A stretch of DNA of 64,000 bases from JBOZRQ01 sp050789255 (GCA_050789255.1 JBOZRQ010000046.1:186001-250000); one strand, 5' to 3'. Positions 23,243-31,227 are shown, counted from the stretch's first letter. Translations and numbers: made by a program. Notes: generated by a model not told the origin, from the letters alone.

Positions 23243-24877
23243 TTAGCGGGTGGGGAGTTCGGCGGCAATCACCTGTTTCCGCCCAGCCGCCTTCGCCCCG
23301 TAAAGCGCCCTGTCGGCGGCGCGGTAGAGCGCCTGCAACTCCGCCCCGTGCTCCGGGAACTGGGCCACGCCGGCGCTGAACGAAGCATGGAAGACGGCGC
23401 CCTCCGGGGCAGTGAAGCTCTCCTGACTCAAGGTCGACAGGACCTTTGCCAACCGCCTCGCCGCCGCCTCTGCCGTCATGCCGTACATGCCCAGAACGAA
23501 CTCCTCGCCGCCCCATCGGGAGACCACGTCCTCCCCACGAAAGGAGGATCCCAGGACCTCGCCCACTCGCCGCAGCACGGTATCGCCCGCTGCGTGGCCG
23601 TAGGTATCGTTGATGTGTTTGAACTCGTCCAGGTCCAGGACGGCCAGCGCCAAGGGCTGGTTGTGCCGCACGGCCAGTCGCAGAAAGTGCGAAAGCACTT
23701 GGATCGACTTTCGCCGATTGGCTACCCCGGTCAGCAGGTCGGTCTCCGCCATCGACCGGTGCAGCATCGCGCGCTCGAGGCGGTTGGCGATCCGCGTCAG
23801 CAGCTCGGGTCCCACGATCGGCTTGCTCACATAGTCGTCGGCGCCGGCTGCGTACACCCGCTGCACCGTCTCCGGATCGGTCTGCGCCGTGATGAAGAGG
23901 ATGGGCAGCGAGCCCCAGCGGGTGTCGTTGCGCACCACCCGGCACAGGTCAATGCCGCTGTGCCCGGGCATGTTCACGTCCAGGATCAGCAGATCAGGAG
24001 AGACCTCCTCCAGCGTCTCCCAAAACCGAGCCGGTTCCTCCACGGCGGTCACGGTCAGTCCGGCGGGCGTCAGCAGGCTACGCAGGGTCAGCACCATCAC
24101 GGGATCGTCATCCACGACCAGCACCTTGGCATCCAGTCCAGCGCCGCGGCGGACTGTCTGGCGAACCGCCTCGATGACCATCGCCGGACCCATGGGCTTG
24201 GGCAGAAAGCTCCTGGCCCCCAGCCCGGCCACCCGCAGCCGGTCCTCAAAGCTGTCCCTGGTGGACATGACGGAGACGGGAACGCCCCTGGCCGCAAGCT
24301 CTTCGACCAACTTCAGGGCTCGGGCCGACTCTGCGCCGATATCGATCAGAACGGCGTCGGGCATCTCGCTGGCGATCGCTTCCCTGGCCTGGCCCACGTC
24401 CCGGACGGTCTGGGTCCGCAGCCCGAGAGCCTCCGCCTCAGCCGCAACCCGCGCAGCCAGGGCGCTGTCAGGGTCCACCACCAGCAGCAGGGGCGGCCCC
24501 GCCACGGTCATGGGGGTGGCAGAGACCCGGTGCTCCCTTGGGCCCTGCAGTTCCTCACGCAGGGCTTCCACCAGGTACCCGAGGGCTTCCGGCGTCACGG
24601 GCGCCCCGGAGCGCATCTGCAGGTTGACCTCTCGCGCCAGGCTTGATCCCCGCACCATGCCGAAGGTACCGAGACTGCCGGCCAGCTTATGGGACTCCTC
24701 GTCCGCCCGCTGGCGCGTCGCCGGGGAGAGCATTCCCGACTGGACTTCCGCGAGCGCCGCCTCCAGCGCAGCCAGGCGCTGTAGAAAGACGGGCTGGAGC
24801 CTGGTTCTCAGCTCCGCCAATTGCGCTTCGGCCCGCTCAAGAGCGCCGGCCCTGCTGTCTGGACCACCGCTGCTCAT
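23243..24877 (-). CDS. Hpt-REC-REC-GGDEF diguanylate cyclase
   Basis: 544 residues from ATG 24877, overlapping the previous stop as ATGA. Residues about 5-105 look like a histidine phosphotransfer helix bundle (ADEESHKLAGSLGTFGMVRG, His likely phosphorylated). The first receiver (LLLVVDPDSALAARVAAEAE) is degenerate and keeps few acidic residues; the second (VLVVDDDPVMVLTL, LLILDVNMPGHSG, FITAQTD, YVSKPI) is complete. The C-terminal GGDEF domain has DLLTGVANRR, DLDEFKHINDTYGH and SRWGGEEFVLG, with an R-x-x-D inhibitory site (RGED) five residues before GGEEF, so it should make c-di-GMP with product feedback. It is the likely output of the kinase two genes upstream. Confidence 0.92.
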   Translation of the reverse strand: MSSGGPDSRAGALERAEAQLAELRTRLQPVFLQRLAALEAALAEVQSGMLSPATRQRADEESHKLAGSLGTFGMVRGSSLAREVNLQMRSGAPVTPEALGYLVEALREELQGPREHRVSATPMTVAGPPLLLVVDPDSALAARVAAEAEALGLRTQTVRDVGQAREAIASEMPDAVLIDIGAESARALKLVEELAARGVPVSVMSTRDSFEDRLRVAGLGARSFLPKPMGPAMVIEAVRQTVRRGAGLDAKVLVVDDDPVMVLTLRSLLTPAGLTVTAVEEPARFWETLEEVSPDLLILDVNMPGHSGIDLCRVVRNDTRWGSLPILFITAQTDPETVQRVYAAGADDYVSKPIVGPELLTRIANRLERAMLHRSMAETDLLTGVANRRKSIQVLSHFLRLAVRHNQPLALAVLDLDEFKHINDTYGHAAGDTVLRRVGEVLGSSFRGEDVVSRWGGEEFVLGMYGMTAEAAARRLAKVLSTLSQESFTAPEGAVFHASFSAGVAQFPEHGAELQALYRAADRALYGAKAAGRKQVIAAELPTR

Positions 24878-25254
24878 GGGTTCCACCCCAGACTCCGACC
24901 GATTTCGTCCCCGAGGGTGACCGGGTCGAAGGGCTTGGCAATCACGGCCGCCACGCCCAGGTTCGCCAGTTGGCGGCGCTCGGCGCCCTGGACCTTGGCG
25001 GTCAAAAAAATCACCGGAATATGAGCGGTCAGAGGGTTCCTTTGCAGATGACCGAAGGTGGTGGGTCCGTCCATGTCGGGCATCATCACATCCAGGAGAA
25101 TCGCTTCCGGCTGCTCCTGCTCGGCCCGGCGAATTCCTTCGTCCCCCGAACTGGCCGTGACCACCTGCCAGCCCGCCACAACCTCCAGGCTCATCTGCGC
25201 TACCGCACGAATATCTTCCTGGTCGTCAATCAACAGCACTCGCCTTGTAGCCAT
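24874..25254 (-). CDS. CheY-like single-domain response regulator
   Basis: 126 residues, consisting only of a receiver domain: VLLIDDQEDIRAVAQ (acidic pocket), AILLDVMMPDMDGP (phospho-acceptor Asp near residue 54), VIFLTAKVQG (Thr) and VIAKPFDPVTLG (Lys). Its ATG overlaps the kinase stop (TGATG) and its own TGA overlaps the next ATG, so three genes are translationally coupled. With a kinase before it and an Hpt-receiver-cyclase after it, it probably passes phosphate from the kinase to the Hpt domain. Confidence 0.92.
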   Translation of the reverse strand: MATRRVLLIDDQEDIRAVAQMSLEVVAGWQVVTASSGDEGIRRAEQEQPEAILLDVMMPDMDGPTTFGHLQRNPLTAHIPVIFLTAKVQGAERRQLANLGVAAVIAKPFDPVTLGDEIGRSLGWNP

Positions 25255-28200
25255 CACGCATTCTCCCCTTTCCATGAAATCCTCCGCTCGTCCAGCCCTG
25301 GCCCGCAAGGCAGGGCGACGGCGAAGGTGCTGCCGACCCCGGGCTCCGACTCGACCCAGATGCGTCCTCCGTGCTGCTCGGCGATTGAACGGCAGATGGC
25401 CAGCCCCAGCCCCGTTCCGCCCTTGGCCCGGGAGTCGGAGGCGTCCACCTGCCCGAACCGCTCGAAGATCTGTTCCTGTTTGTCCAACGGGATGCCCCGC
25501 CCCTGGTCCTTCACCCGGAAGAGCACCTCCGGACCGGAGAGCTCCGCCGTGAGCCAGACCGTGCTGCCCGCCTCGGAGAACTTGATGGCGTTGCTGAGCA
25601 GGTTAACTAGGGTCTGGACCAGCCGGTCGGGATCGGCCCAAAGCTTCGCCTCCAGCGGCGCCACAGAAAGACCAATCCCCTCCCGGTCCGCCACGGTCTG
25701 CATCGATTCGGCGGCGTGGAGCATCAACTCGGCGGCGTCGACCTCCACCTTGTGCACGCTGACCTTGCCGGACTTCATCCGCTCAAGGTCGAGAATGTCG
25801 TTGATCAGGCGCACCAACCGGTCGGTATTCTGCACTGCGATCTGCACCATGCGCTGGCCCTGCTCCGGCAAGGACCCCAGCACCCCTCGTTCCAGCAGGC
25901 CCAGGGAGCCCCGAATCGAGGTCAGCGGGGTCCGCAGCTCGTGGCTGACCACGGAGATGAACTCGTCCTTCATGCGGTCGACCGCCTGGCGCTCGGTGAT
26001 GTCCTTGAAGGTGACCACGGCCCCCACAACGGCGCCCGACTCCCGCACCGGGGTACAGGCGTACTCTACGGGCACCATCTGACCGCCGCTCTGGCGGAAT
26101 CGCCCCTCCGAGATATGCAGGGCATCGCCCTGCAGCAGCGTGTGTTGGAACGGCGAGGCGGCCCACGACGTATCCGGGCCGGTCAGTGTGAGGACGTGGC
26201 GCCCCACCAGATCCTCGGGTGGGTAGTCAAGCGTTAGCGCCGCCGTGGGGTTCACAAAGGTGATGTGCCCCCTTGCGTTTAGCCGGCAGATCCCCACCCC
26301 GGCCGAATCCAGGATCAGTTGGTTCTCATGGCTGATGCGTTCAAACGCGGTCTGGGTCAAGCGCAGTTGCTCCTCCTGCGCGACCAACTCCTCGTTCTGG
26401 GCCTCCAGTTCTTCCCTTTGCGCCTGCATCTCCTCGCTTCGGGCCCGAAGCTCTTCGTAGCTCCCCATCAGTTCCCGAAGGGTACGGGCGTGCACCAGCG
26501 CCAGCCCGATCGGTCCAGCCAGAGCATCCAGGAGGCTCATCTCATCCTTCGTCCAGGTCCGGTGCTCGTGACACTGCTGAAAGGTCATCGCTCCCAGCGT
26601 CTCGCCGTTCACGTGGATGATCGCTGCCAGGAACGACTTGACGCCCGCGGCCTGCAGGCTCTGGCGAAGCGGGAGGCTGCCGCCGTCCAGACGCACGTCG
26701 GTATCAATGTCAGTGATCGCAACCGGACCGTTCGAGCCCAGTTTCAGCAACTGGGGTTCCACCCAAACCCCGCGACCGACACCGATCGGAGCAATGCCAG
26801 GTCCGACGTACTCGGCAACGCTCGAGAGGCGCCCGTCCCCACTGAGCAGCCACAGGTGGCACCGACTCGGGTGCAAGGCTGAACCCAGCTCCTGAGCGGC
26901 CGTCTCCAGCAGCGTGGCCTGATCCAACGACTGGCTGACAGCGGATCCGATGCGGTCCACCGACTGCAGGTGCCGCAGCCGTCGCTGCAGGTCTTTGCGG
27001 GCGCCGTCAAGGTCGCCGACGAGCTGCCGCTGCCGTATCGCCATGCGCATCCCAACGGCAGAGGCGATGATGACCCCTGCCGCCTCGGCAAGGGCGCCGC
27101 CCAGAGCGGTGAGGATCCCCTCGCCGTCCATCAGCCAGCCCTGAAGACCCCCGATCAGAATCACCAGGCAGCTCAAAAGGAGGACCCGCACGCCGGCGGT
27201 CTGTCCGAGCGCCCAGCCTGCAGCCACGGGCAGCGCAACCATCGGAATCAGGAAGGCGTGCCCGACCGGACCGGCGTGGGCGTGAATCAGCAAGCCAATG
27301 GTCGCCGTCAGAAACGATGCATGCATGAAGATGCGGCGCTCTGGGGAGCCCACCTTTTTCAGCAGCCAGTGGACCAGCAAGTTGTAGGCTGCAAGCAGAA
27401 GAATGAAGACGTTGGTGTCGAACGGAGATGCCACAGCAGCCTGACCTACCAAGGCCGACAGGACAACGACAGTGGTTGCCATCAGCCAGCCCCAGTCCTC
27501 AAAGACCCTTTCGATCACGCTGAGACTCAGCCGTGCAGGATCCCCGCCGGTCAGGCTCGGGTACCTGCGGCGTACGTCGGGAAGGAGGTGCGGGGCCGTC
27601 ACCACCGTAAGGCCCCAGATGCCCCAGGTCAGGGCGCCCGACCAGGCGCCGAACCGGGCGTTAAGCACCGCCACGATGCACGGGAAGAGCCCGCCGGCGA
27701 GCCGGTGCCCGAGCTGGTGCCGCGCCCGACCCCGCCGGTCCAGGCTTGCGACGGCGCCCGCTAGACCCAGCAGGCCGATCAGGCGCACAACCAGTTCGCT
27801 GTGCAGCTCGTACACAACGAAACTCGGGGCCCCGGGCAAGGTCAGCATCATCAAACCCAAAATGCCCTGCGCCACGCCGATCGCGACCCCGCCCAGGCCT
27901 ACGGCGTCAGGCTCGGTCGATTCGGGCAGCCAGGACGACAGTAGTAGGCAAACGGCCAACGTTCCTTGCATGGTAGCGCCTGGCCAGTGCGTTGCCGCAA
28001 ATCCCCAGCTGAGTGCCAGGGGCGGCAGGGCGGTCAGCATACCCAGGCCCCGGCGCAACACCACCGGCATTTCATAGCGCGAAAGGATGAAGAGGGCGAG
28101 CCCGCTCGTAACCAGTCCGGCGGCCAGGACCGAGAAGAAAGGCCGCAGCGGGTCGTAGATCGATGCCTTAAACTCGTCTGGCACCACGAAGAACGCCAGT

Positions 28201-28268
28201 CCGCTCGACATCTGGATGACCGCAGAGACAAAGAGCAACCCGGTGGAGCGTAGACGCGGCAGAGGCAA
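25254..28268 (-). CDS. membrane sensor histidine kinase with GAF and PAS domains
   Basis: 1004 residues from TTG 28268, with GGGGGA seven bases upstream. The N-terminal 420 residues hold about a dozen hydrophobic segments, forming a large membrane sensor; a coiled coil, a GAF domain (LLETAAQELGSALHPSRCHL to LDALAGPIGLALVHA), a further coiled coil, and a PAS domain (LILDSAGVGICRLNARGHIT, with NPTAALTLDYPPEDLVG) follow. The kinase core has FISVVSHELRTPLTSIRGSL (H-box), LVNLLSNAIKFSEAGS (N), VKDQGRGIPLDKQEQIFERF (G1, F) and GTGLGLAICRSI (G2). It is the first gene of the phosphorelay operon. The multi-segment membrane part is unlike common sensors, so the stimulus is unknown. Confidence 0.93.
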   Translation of the reverse strand: MPLPRLRSTGLLFVSAVIQMSSGLAFFVVPDEFKASIYDPLRPFFSVLAAGLVTSGLALFILSRYEMPVVLRRGLGMLTALPPLALSWGFAATHWPGATMQGTLAVCLLLSSWLPESTEPDAVGLGGVAIGVAQGILGLMMLTLPGAPSFVVYELHSELVVRLIGLLGLAGAVASLDRRGRARHQLGHRLAGGLFPCIVAVLNARFGAWSGALTWGIWGLTVVTAPHLLPDVRRRYPSLTGGDPARLSLSVIERVFEDWGWLMATTVVVLSALVGQAAVASPFDTNVFILLLAAYNLLVHWLLKKVGSPERRIFMHASFLTATIGLLIHAHAGPVGHAFLIPMVALPVAAGWALGQTAGVRVLLLSCLVILIGGLQGWLMDGEGILTALGGALAEAAGVIIASAVGMRMAIRQRQLVGDLDGARKDLQRRLRHLQSVDRIGSAVSQSLDQATLLETAAQELGSALHPSRCHLWLLSGDGRLSSVAEYVGPGIAPIGVGRGVWVEPQLLKLGSNGPVAITDIDTDVRLDGGSLPLRQSLQAAGVKSFLAAIIHVNGETLGAMTFQQCHEHRTWTKDEMSLLDALAGPIGLALVHARTLRELMGSYEELRARSEEMQAQREELEAQNEELVAQEEQLRLTQTAFERISHENQLILDSAGVGICRLNARGHITFVNPTAALTLDYPPEDLVGRHVLTLTGPDTSWAASPFQHTLLQGDALHISEGRFRQSGGQMVPVEYACTPVRESGAVVGAVVTFKDITERQAVDRMKDEFISVVSHELRTPLTSIRGSLGLLERGVLGSLPEQGQRMVQIAVQNTDRLVRLINDILDLERMKSGKVSVHKVEVDAAELMLHAAESMQTVADREGIGLSVAPLEAKLWADPDRLVQTLVNLLSNAIKFSEAGSTVWLTAELSGPEVLFRVKDQGRGIPLDKQEQIFERFGQVDASDSRAKGGTGLGLAICRSIAEQHGGRIWVESEPGVGSTFAVALPCGPGLDERRISWKGENA

Positions 28269-28406
28269 AGCGTTATCCCCCGATAAATATATACATTTAT
28301 TGTAAGTGATGTGTAGATTTATACGCGAAAGGAGATTTCTACTGCACGGCAGAGAACACCTGTCTCTCTGACACATTTCGCTGTCGCCACCCGTGACGAA
28401 TAGAGA

Positions 28407-28434
28407 CTGGGCCGGGGATTCACCCCCGGCCCAG
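28407..28434 (-). terminator. terminator of the small-gene cluster
   Basis: CTGGGCCGGGG and CCCCGGCCCAG form an 11-bp stem just after the stop at 28441, followed on the minus strand by TCTCTATTC. It isolates the three small genes from the kinase operon. Confidence 0.75.
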
Positions 28435-28440
28435 TTGGTT

Positions 28441-28677
28441 TTATGTCGGCCCTTCCTGATCAGGGTCGGTGTCCAGAGCGTCCCCGGGCCCCACTACCAG
28501 GTCCTCAGTCGGGTACCACAAATCCTCGTCGATCCCCGGCTCCTCCGGCGATTCCCCGTCGTGGTCCACCGAGCTGGTCAGCATGTCAAGGGCGCTCCGC
28601 CCGCCCGTCCGGCGGCCGCGCCCCTGATCGTAGGGGTCGGGCTGGGACGTCCAGTCCACCCAGTCAAGATCCGGCAT
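28441..28677 (-). CDS. small acidic hypothetical protein
   Basis: 78 residues from ATG 28677, with GGGAGGG upstream. It starts MPDLDWVDWTSQPDPYDQGR and is rich in Asp, Glu, Pro and Gly (EDLVVGPGDALDTDPDQEG at the end), with no hydrophobic core, so it is probably intrinsically disordered. It overlaps the preceding small gene by 14 bp and is third of three tiny co-directional genes. No family is recognised; a spore-associated or stress role is only a guess from size and composition. Confidence 0.65.
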   Translation of the reverse strand: MPDLDWVDWTSQPDPYDQGRGRRTGGRSALDMLTSSVDHDGESPEEPGIDEDLWYPTEDLVVGPGDALDTDPDQEGPT

Positions 28678-28876
28678 GGTTGTCCCTCCCGGCGACGTCT
28701 GCATGGCCGCCCGGCGACTTTCGGTTCTGCTCCGACACCGACTCGGCGACGGCCTTCGCCTCGCGCTCCAACCTGTTCGCAGTCCCCTGATCCAGGGACG
28801 CAAAGGCGGCCTCCGGGTCCAAGCCGCCCGCCGCCACGTCCTTGTTGCTGCCTTGCACGTTACGCGGGTCCGTCAT
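28664..28876 (-). CDS. small hydrophilic hypothetical protein
   Basis: 70 residues from ATG 28876, after AGGAGG at a longish spacing. The sequence MTDPRNVQGSNKDVAAGGLD, then AAFASLDQGTANRLEREAKA, has one amphipathic helix and is otherwise polar. It overlaps its neighbours on both sides (17 bp with the gene before it, 14 bp after), which supports translation of all three as a unit. Function unknown. Confidence 0.6.
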   Translation of the reverse strand: MTDPRNVQGSNKDVAAGGLDPEAAFASLDQGTANRLEREAKAVAESVSEQNRKSPGGHADVAGRDNHAGS

Positions 28877-29084
28877 CGACCATCTTGCCTCCTCTAGCCG
28901 TGTTCGAGAAGCCCCGCTCCGCTGGCGTCGGCGCCCCCACCGACGATGCGACCTCCTGGCCGCGATAAGCGGCGCCGCTCGTGGTGTGGCCGGCTGTGCC
29001 CGGACCAAGGATGTCCGTCTTCGCCGCGGCCGCTTCCGCTCGCCTGACACCCTGGCGTCCTGCCTCGTTCGTGTTGTCTACCAT
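28860..29084 (-). CDS. small hypothetical protein, first of three overlapping genes
   Basis: 74 residues from ATG 29084, with GGAGGTG ten bases upstream. It begins MVDNTNEAGRQGVRRAEAAA and contains GPGTAGHTTSGAAYRGQEVA; it is rich in Gly, Ala, Thr and charged residues and looks unstructured. Composition somewhat recalls spore core proteins, but there is no SASP motif. The gene is divergent from the TPR gene at 29326, so the operators at 29223-29276 could act on it too. Confidence 0.6.
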   Translation of the reverse strand: MVDNTNEAGRQGVRRAEAAAAKTDILGPGTAGHTTSGAAYRGQEVASSVGAPTPAERGFSNTARGGKMVDDGPA

Positions 29085-29222
29085 GTTGGCTGAACACCTC
29101 CGGGACTAGCTTGCGATGGAGCCGCGCAACTCATCCTCCGTCGGTACATGTATCCGCTTGCGTTCCTGCTGCAATCGTCAAATTGATCGTTTGGACGCCC
29201 GTTCGACCCCCGGTTCTCCGTT

Positions 29223-29240
29223 TGTCTAAGATCGTAGACA
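29223..29240. promoter_or_regulatory. operator-like palindrome 1 (TGTCTA-N6-TAGACA)
   Basis: TGTCTA-AGATCG-TAGACA, perfect six-base half sites, between the divergent small-gene cluster and the TPR gene. The identical half sites recur 36 bp downstream. Confidence 0.75.
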
Positions 29241-29258
29241 CAGGTCGAAAAGATGTTC

Positions 29259-29276
29259 TGTCTATGCTAGTAGACA
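29259..29276. promoter_or_regulatory. operator-like palindrome 2 (TGTCTA-N6-TAGACA)
   Basis: TGTCTA-TGCTAG-TAGACA. It lies just before a possible -10 (TACTAT, 29287-29292) and covers its -35 position, which suits repression of the TPR gene. Confidence 0.75.
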
Positions 29277-29325
29277 CCTGAACTGGTACTATTTTCCTAC
29301 CAGAGAGGCGTGCGGGGGGACGGAC

Positions 29326-30192
29326 GTGCTGCATCACCACCTGGAGGCGATGTTGCGGAGCGGAAAGTATGAGGAGGTCCTCGCTCAGGCTGAGGCCTAC
29401 TTCCAAAGCCGGTCGGCTGGCGAGGAGAAGGAGGCGGTGTGGGTCGCTGCATGGGGATGTCGGTCGGCGAACCGGCTGGAGCGCTGGGGGCAGGTCATCG
29501 CCTGGGCCGACCGGGGCCTCAGGATTGCCGGGCCCCACCCGGAAGCGGAGGGAGTCCTTCGCTTTACGGTTGCCAAGGCGCTCATGCATACCGGGGATCT
29601 GCTGCGGGCCGAGCGGGAACTAAGACGGTTCCTCATGCTGGCTGAGCAGCTCCCGGCACTACGCAAGGCCCTGCCGGACGGGCTCTACAACCTGGCCCAC
29701 CTGCAGCGCTGGCTGCGCCGGACGCAGGATTCGCTCCGACTCTTCCGTGAGGCCGCTGCGGCTTACCAGGCGCAGGGCCAACGGCACCAGGTAGCCCAGT
29801 GCCACCTGGAGATCGGTTGGAGCCACCTGCTGGCAGGGGGGCTGGCTGAGGCCGAGTCCGAGCTGGATCAAGCCCGTGCCCTGGGCGCCGACCGGAACAC
29901 CGAGCTGGAAGGCGACATGGCCATCGCCAGCGCCCTGTATTGCCACCTTGCCGGCGACACGGTTCAGTCCGACCAGATCTGCATGGAGACGGGCAGCCTC
30001 CTGCCCCGTCAGGCGGGCGAGGTCGCCTGGATTTTGGGGAAGAACGCCCTGGCCCGGGGCGACTTGATGCGGGCGGCGGAGTACCTGGCGGTCGCCCACG
30101 ATGCGGCGGTCGAGCTGTGGTGGCCGCCCCTGCTGGAACGGGTCGAAGAGCTCCGGGGAGCGTTGGTTGCGAGGGGTGTGCCGGCTCAGTAG
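29326..30192 (+). CDS. TPR-repeat protein, Rap-like (cassette 1 receptor)
   Basis: 288 residues from GTG 29326, with GGGGGGACG upstream. It is all helical with TPR-like pairs: YEEVLAQAEAYFQSRS, WGQVIAWADRGLRIAG, LLRAERELRRFLMLAEQL, DSLRLFREAAAAYQAQGQ, LAEAESELDQARALGA and AAEYLAVAHDAAVELW. It has no HTH, kinase or other effector domain, like Rap phosphatases but shorter (Rap about 380). A tiny secreted-peptide gene follows 110 bp downstream on the same strand, the arrangement of Rap-Phr signalling cassettes. A second TPR protein of nearly equal length with its own peptide is at 35561-36716. Peptide sensing is inferred from organisation. Confidence 0.8.
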   Translation: MLHHHLEAMLRSGKYEEVLAQAEAYFQSRSAGEEKEAVWVAAWGCRSANRLERWGQVIAWADRGLRIAGPHPEAEGVLRFTVAKALMHTGDLLRAERELRRFLMLAEQLPALRKALPDGLYNLAHLQRWLRRTQDSLRLFREAAAAYQAQGQRHQVAQCHLEIGWSHLLAGGLAEAESELDQARALGADRNTELEGDMAIASALYCHLAGDTVQSDQICMETGSLLPRQAGEVAWILGKNALARGDLMRAAEYLAVAHDAAVELWWPPLLERVEELRGALVARGVPAQ

Positions 30193-30223
30193 GCAGCCCC
30201 GCTTTTTTCCACGGTTGATTCGC

Positions 30224-30271
30224 CCGCAGCGAACGCTGCGGTAGATGAAAAGGCCGGCCCTGCGGCCGGCC
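30224..30271 (+). terminator. two hairpins between TPR gene and peptide gene
   Basis: CCGCAGCG-AA-CGCTGCGG (30224-30241) and GGCCGGCC-CTGC-GGCCGGCC (30252-30271). Neither has a long T-run, so they may attenuate or partly end the TPR transcript before the peptide gene. Confidence 0.6.
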
Positions 30272-30302
30272 CAAGACAAGAGAAACGAATGGAGGGCTTT
30301 GC

Positions 30303-30437
30303 ATGAAGCGCACGGTGATGGTTCTCATGCTGATCCTGACGGTGCTGGCTCTGAGCGCTACCTCGGCACTGGCCGTTGGCGGTCTGAAGGATGGGCCGTG
30401 GCCCGGCATGACCATGTCGTCCAAGGCGAGCTACTAG
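30303..30437 (+). CDS. tiny secreted peptide precursor (cassette 1, Phr-like)
   Basis: 44 codons from ATG 30303, with GGAGGG six bases upstream. The first 24 residues are a clear signal peptide: MKR, then a hydrophobic core from residues 4 to 18, ending SATSALA. Cleavage after ALA would leave VGGLKDGPWPGMTMSSKASY, a 20-residue peptide or source of a shorter one. Layout (Lys/Arg start, signal core, short polar tail, TPR gene just upstream) matches Phr-type signalling precursors. The stop overlaps the convergent regulator stop in CTAG (30434-30437). No homologue is known to me. Confidence 0.75.
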   Translation: MKRTVMVLMLILTVLALSATSALAVGGLKDGPWPGMTMSSKASY

Positions 30438-31087
30438 CTGCCAAGCCGACCGGCTGCCAGTTTCTCAAGCTCTTCGGGGGTAATGCCTGCCCTCTGCGCC
30501 AGGCGGAGGGCAGGCAGGTACCTGCCGATCAGCTCCTGATCGTCAACCGACTCCAGCTCGCCATGGTTGAAGAAACCGTCGTGCAGGGTGGTAAGGTCGG
30601 CGAGCGCCCGGCGCTGGGCCGGCATGATCGGCATATGGCCCAGCATCATCGCATCGAACGAGGACAGTTCCAGGCCCAACGTGTACGCCGCCACCGTACG
30701 GGGGAGCGGCGTCGGTTCGTCGATCATAAAGTGCAGCACTCGGCGGAGCCGTTCCGTGGGGGAGAGCAGCTTCCACTCGATGCGGCTGGCGGCGACCCGG
30801 GCAACCACGTGCCCCGCCAGTCCCCGGCAGGCCCCGGGATTGGTGTGGTAGACCGGGATCTGCCCCCGGGCGAAGCTTTCCGTAACGCCCAGGGCACGGG
30901 TCCAGGAGGCCAGCATGTCCGAACGTACCTCGGTCTTCAGCCCCTGCTCGACTTCACACTGGTAGCCGGGACTCGGTCCGCCTTGGTCACGGACCTGGCG
31001 CATTGTGAGCTCTTGTTGCACGCGGGCCCAGTGGAGCAGGTCGCCACGTACGGCGCCCACCGGAGCAGCAGGAGTTTCGGATCGCAT
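30434..31087 (-). CDS. Xre-like HTH transcriptional regulator
   Basis: 217 residues from ATG 31087, with GGGAGGTGATCC upstream at a slightly long spacing. The N-terminal 60 residues read as a helix-turn-helix region: GDLLHWARVQQELTMRQVRD, then GGPSPGYQCEVEQGLKTEVR. The match to the Xre/Cro fold is moderate. The remaining 150 residues are helical (LSPTERLRRVLHFMIDEP, YTLGLELSSFDAMML, ADLTTLHDGFFNHGEL) and unfamiliar, perhaps a ligand or partner-binding region. A perfect palindrome 52 bp upstream suggests autoregulation. It is convergent with the peptide gene, which may be a target or partner. Confidence 0.7.
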   Translation of the reverse strand: MRSETPAAPVGAVRGDLLHWARVQQELTMRQVRDQGGPSPGYQCEVEQGLKTEVRSDMLASWTRALGVTESFARGQIPVYHTNPGACRGLAGHVVARVAASRIEWKLLSPTERLRRVLHFMIDEPTPLPRTVAAYTLGLELSSFDAMMLGHMPIMPAQRRALADLTTLHDGFFNHGELESVDDQELIGRYLPALRLAQRAGITPEELEKLAAGRLGS

Positions 31088-31138
31088 ACGTTTCGGATCA
31101 CCTCCCAATTATTCCCTTCTATTGTATTTAACGATAAC

Positions 31139-31156
31139 ATGTTCACGTGTGAACAT
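31139..31156. promoter_or_regulatory. operator-like palindrome upstream of the Xre-like gene
   Basis: ATGTTCAC-GT-GTGAACAT, perfect eight-base arms. On the minus strand it is followed by a possible -10 (TACAAT), so it would overlap the -35 region of the regulator gene. Confidence 0.75.
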
Positions 31157-31188
31157 CAAGAATCTTTTTGCCTGCGGAGAACAGGCAA

Positions 31189-31220
31189 GGCCGGTGCTCC
31201 TCCCTAGAGGGGCACCGGCC
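31189..31220 (-). terminator. terminator-like hairpin after the first S9 peptidase gene
   Basis: GGCCGGTGC and GCACCGGCC with an inner CTCC/GGGG pairing, directly after the stop at 31228. The T-run is absent. Confidence 0.6.
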
Positions 31221-31227
31221 GTTATGC

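Noticed and set aside
23220..23945. 242-codon upstream extension of the Lhr frame
   Set aside because: It overlaps the GGDEF gene in another frame and reads as a Pro/Arg-rich shadow. TTG 23219 has a good ribosome binding site.
31165..31188. Hairpin GCCTG/CAGGC next to a TTTTT run
   Set aside because: The T-run is on the wrong side for the minus-strand gene that would use it.
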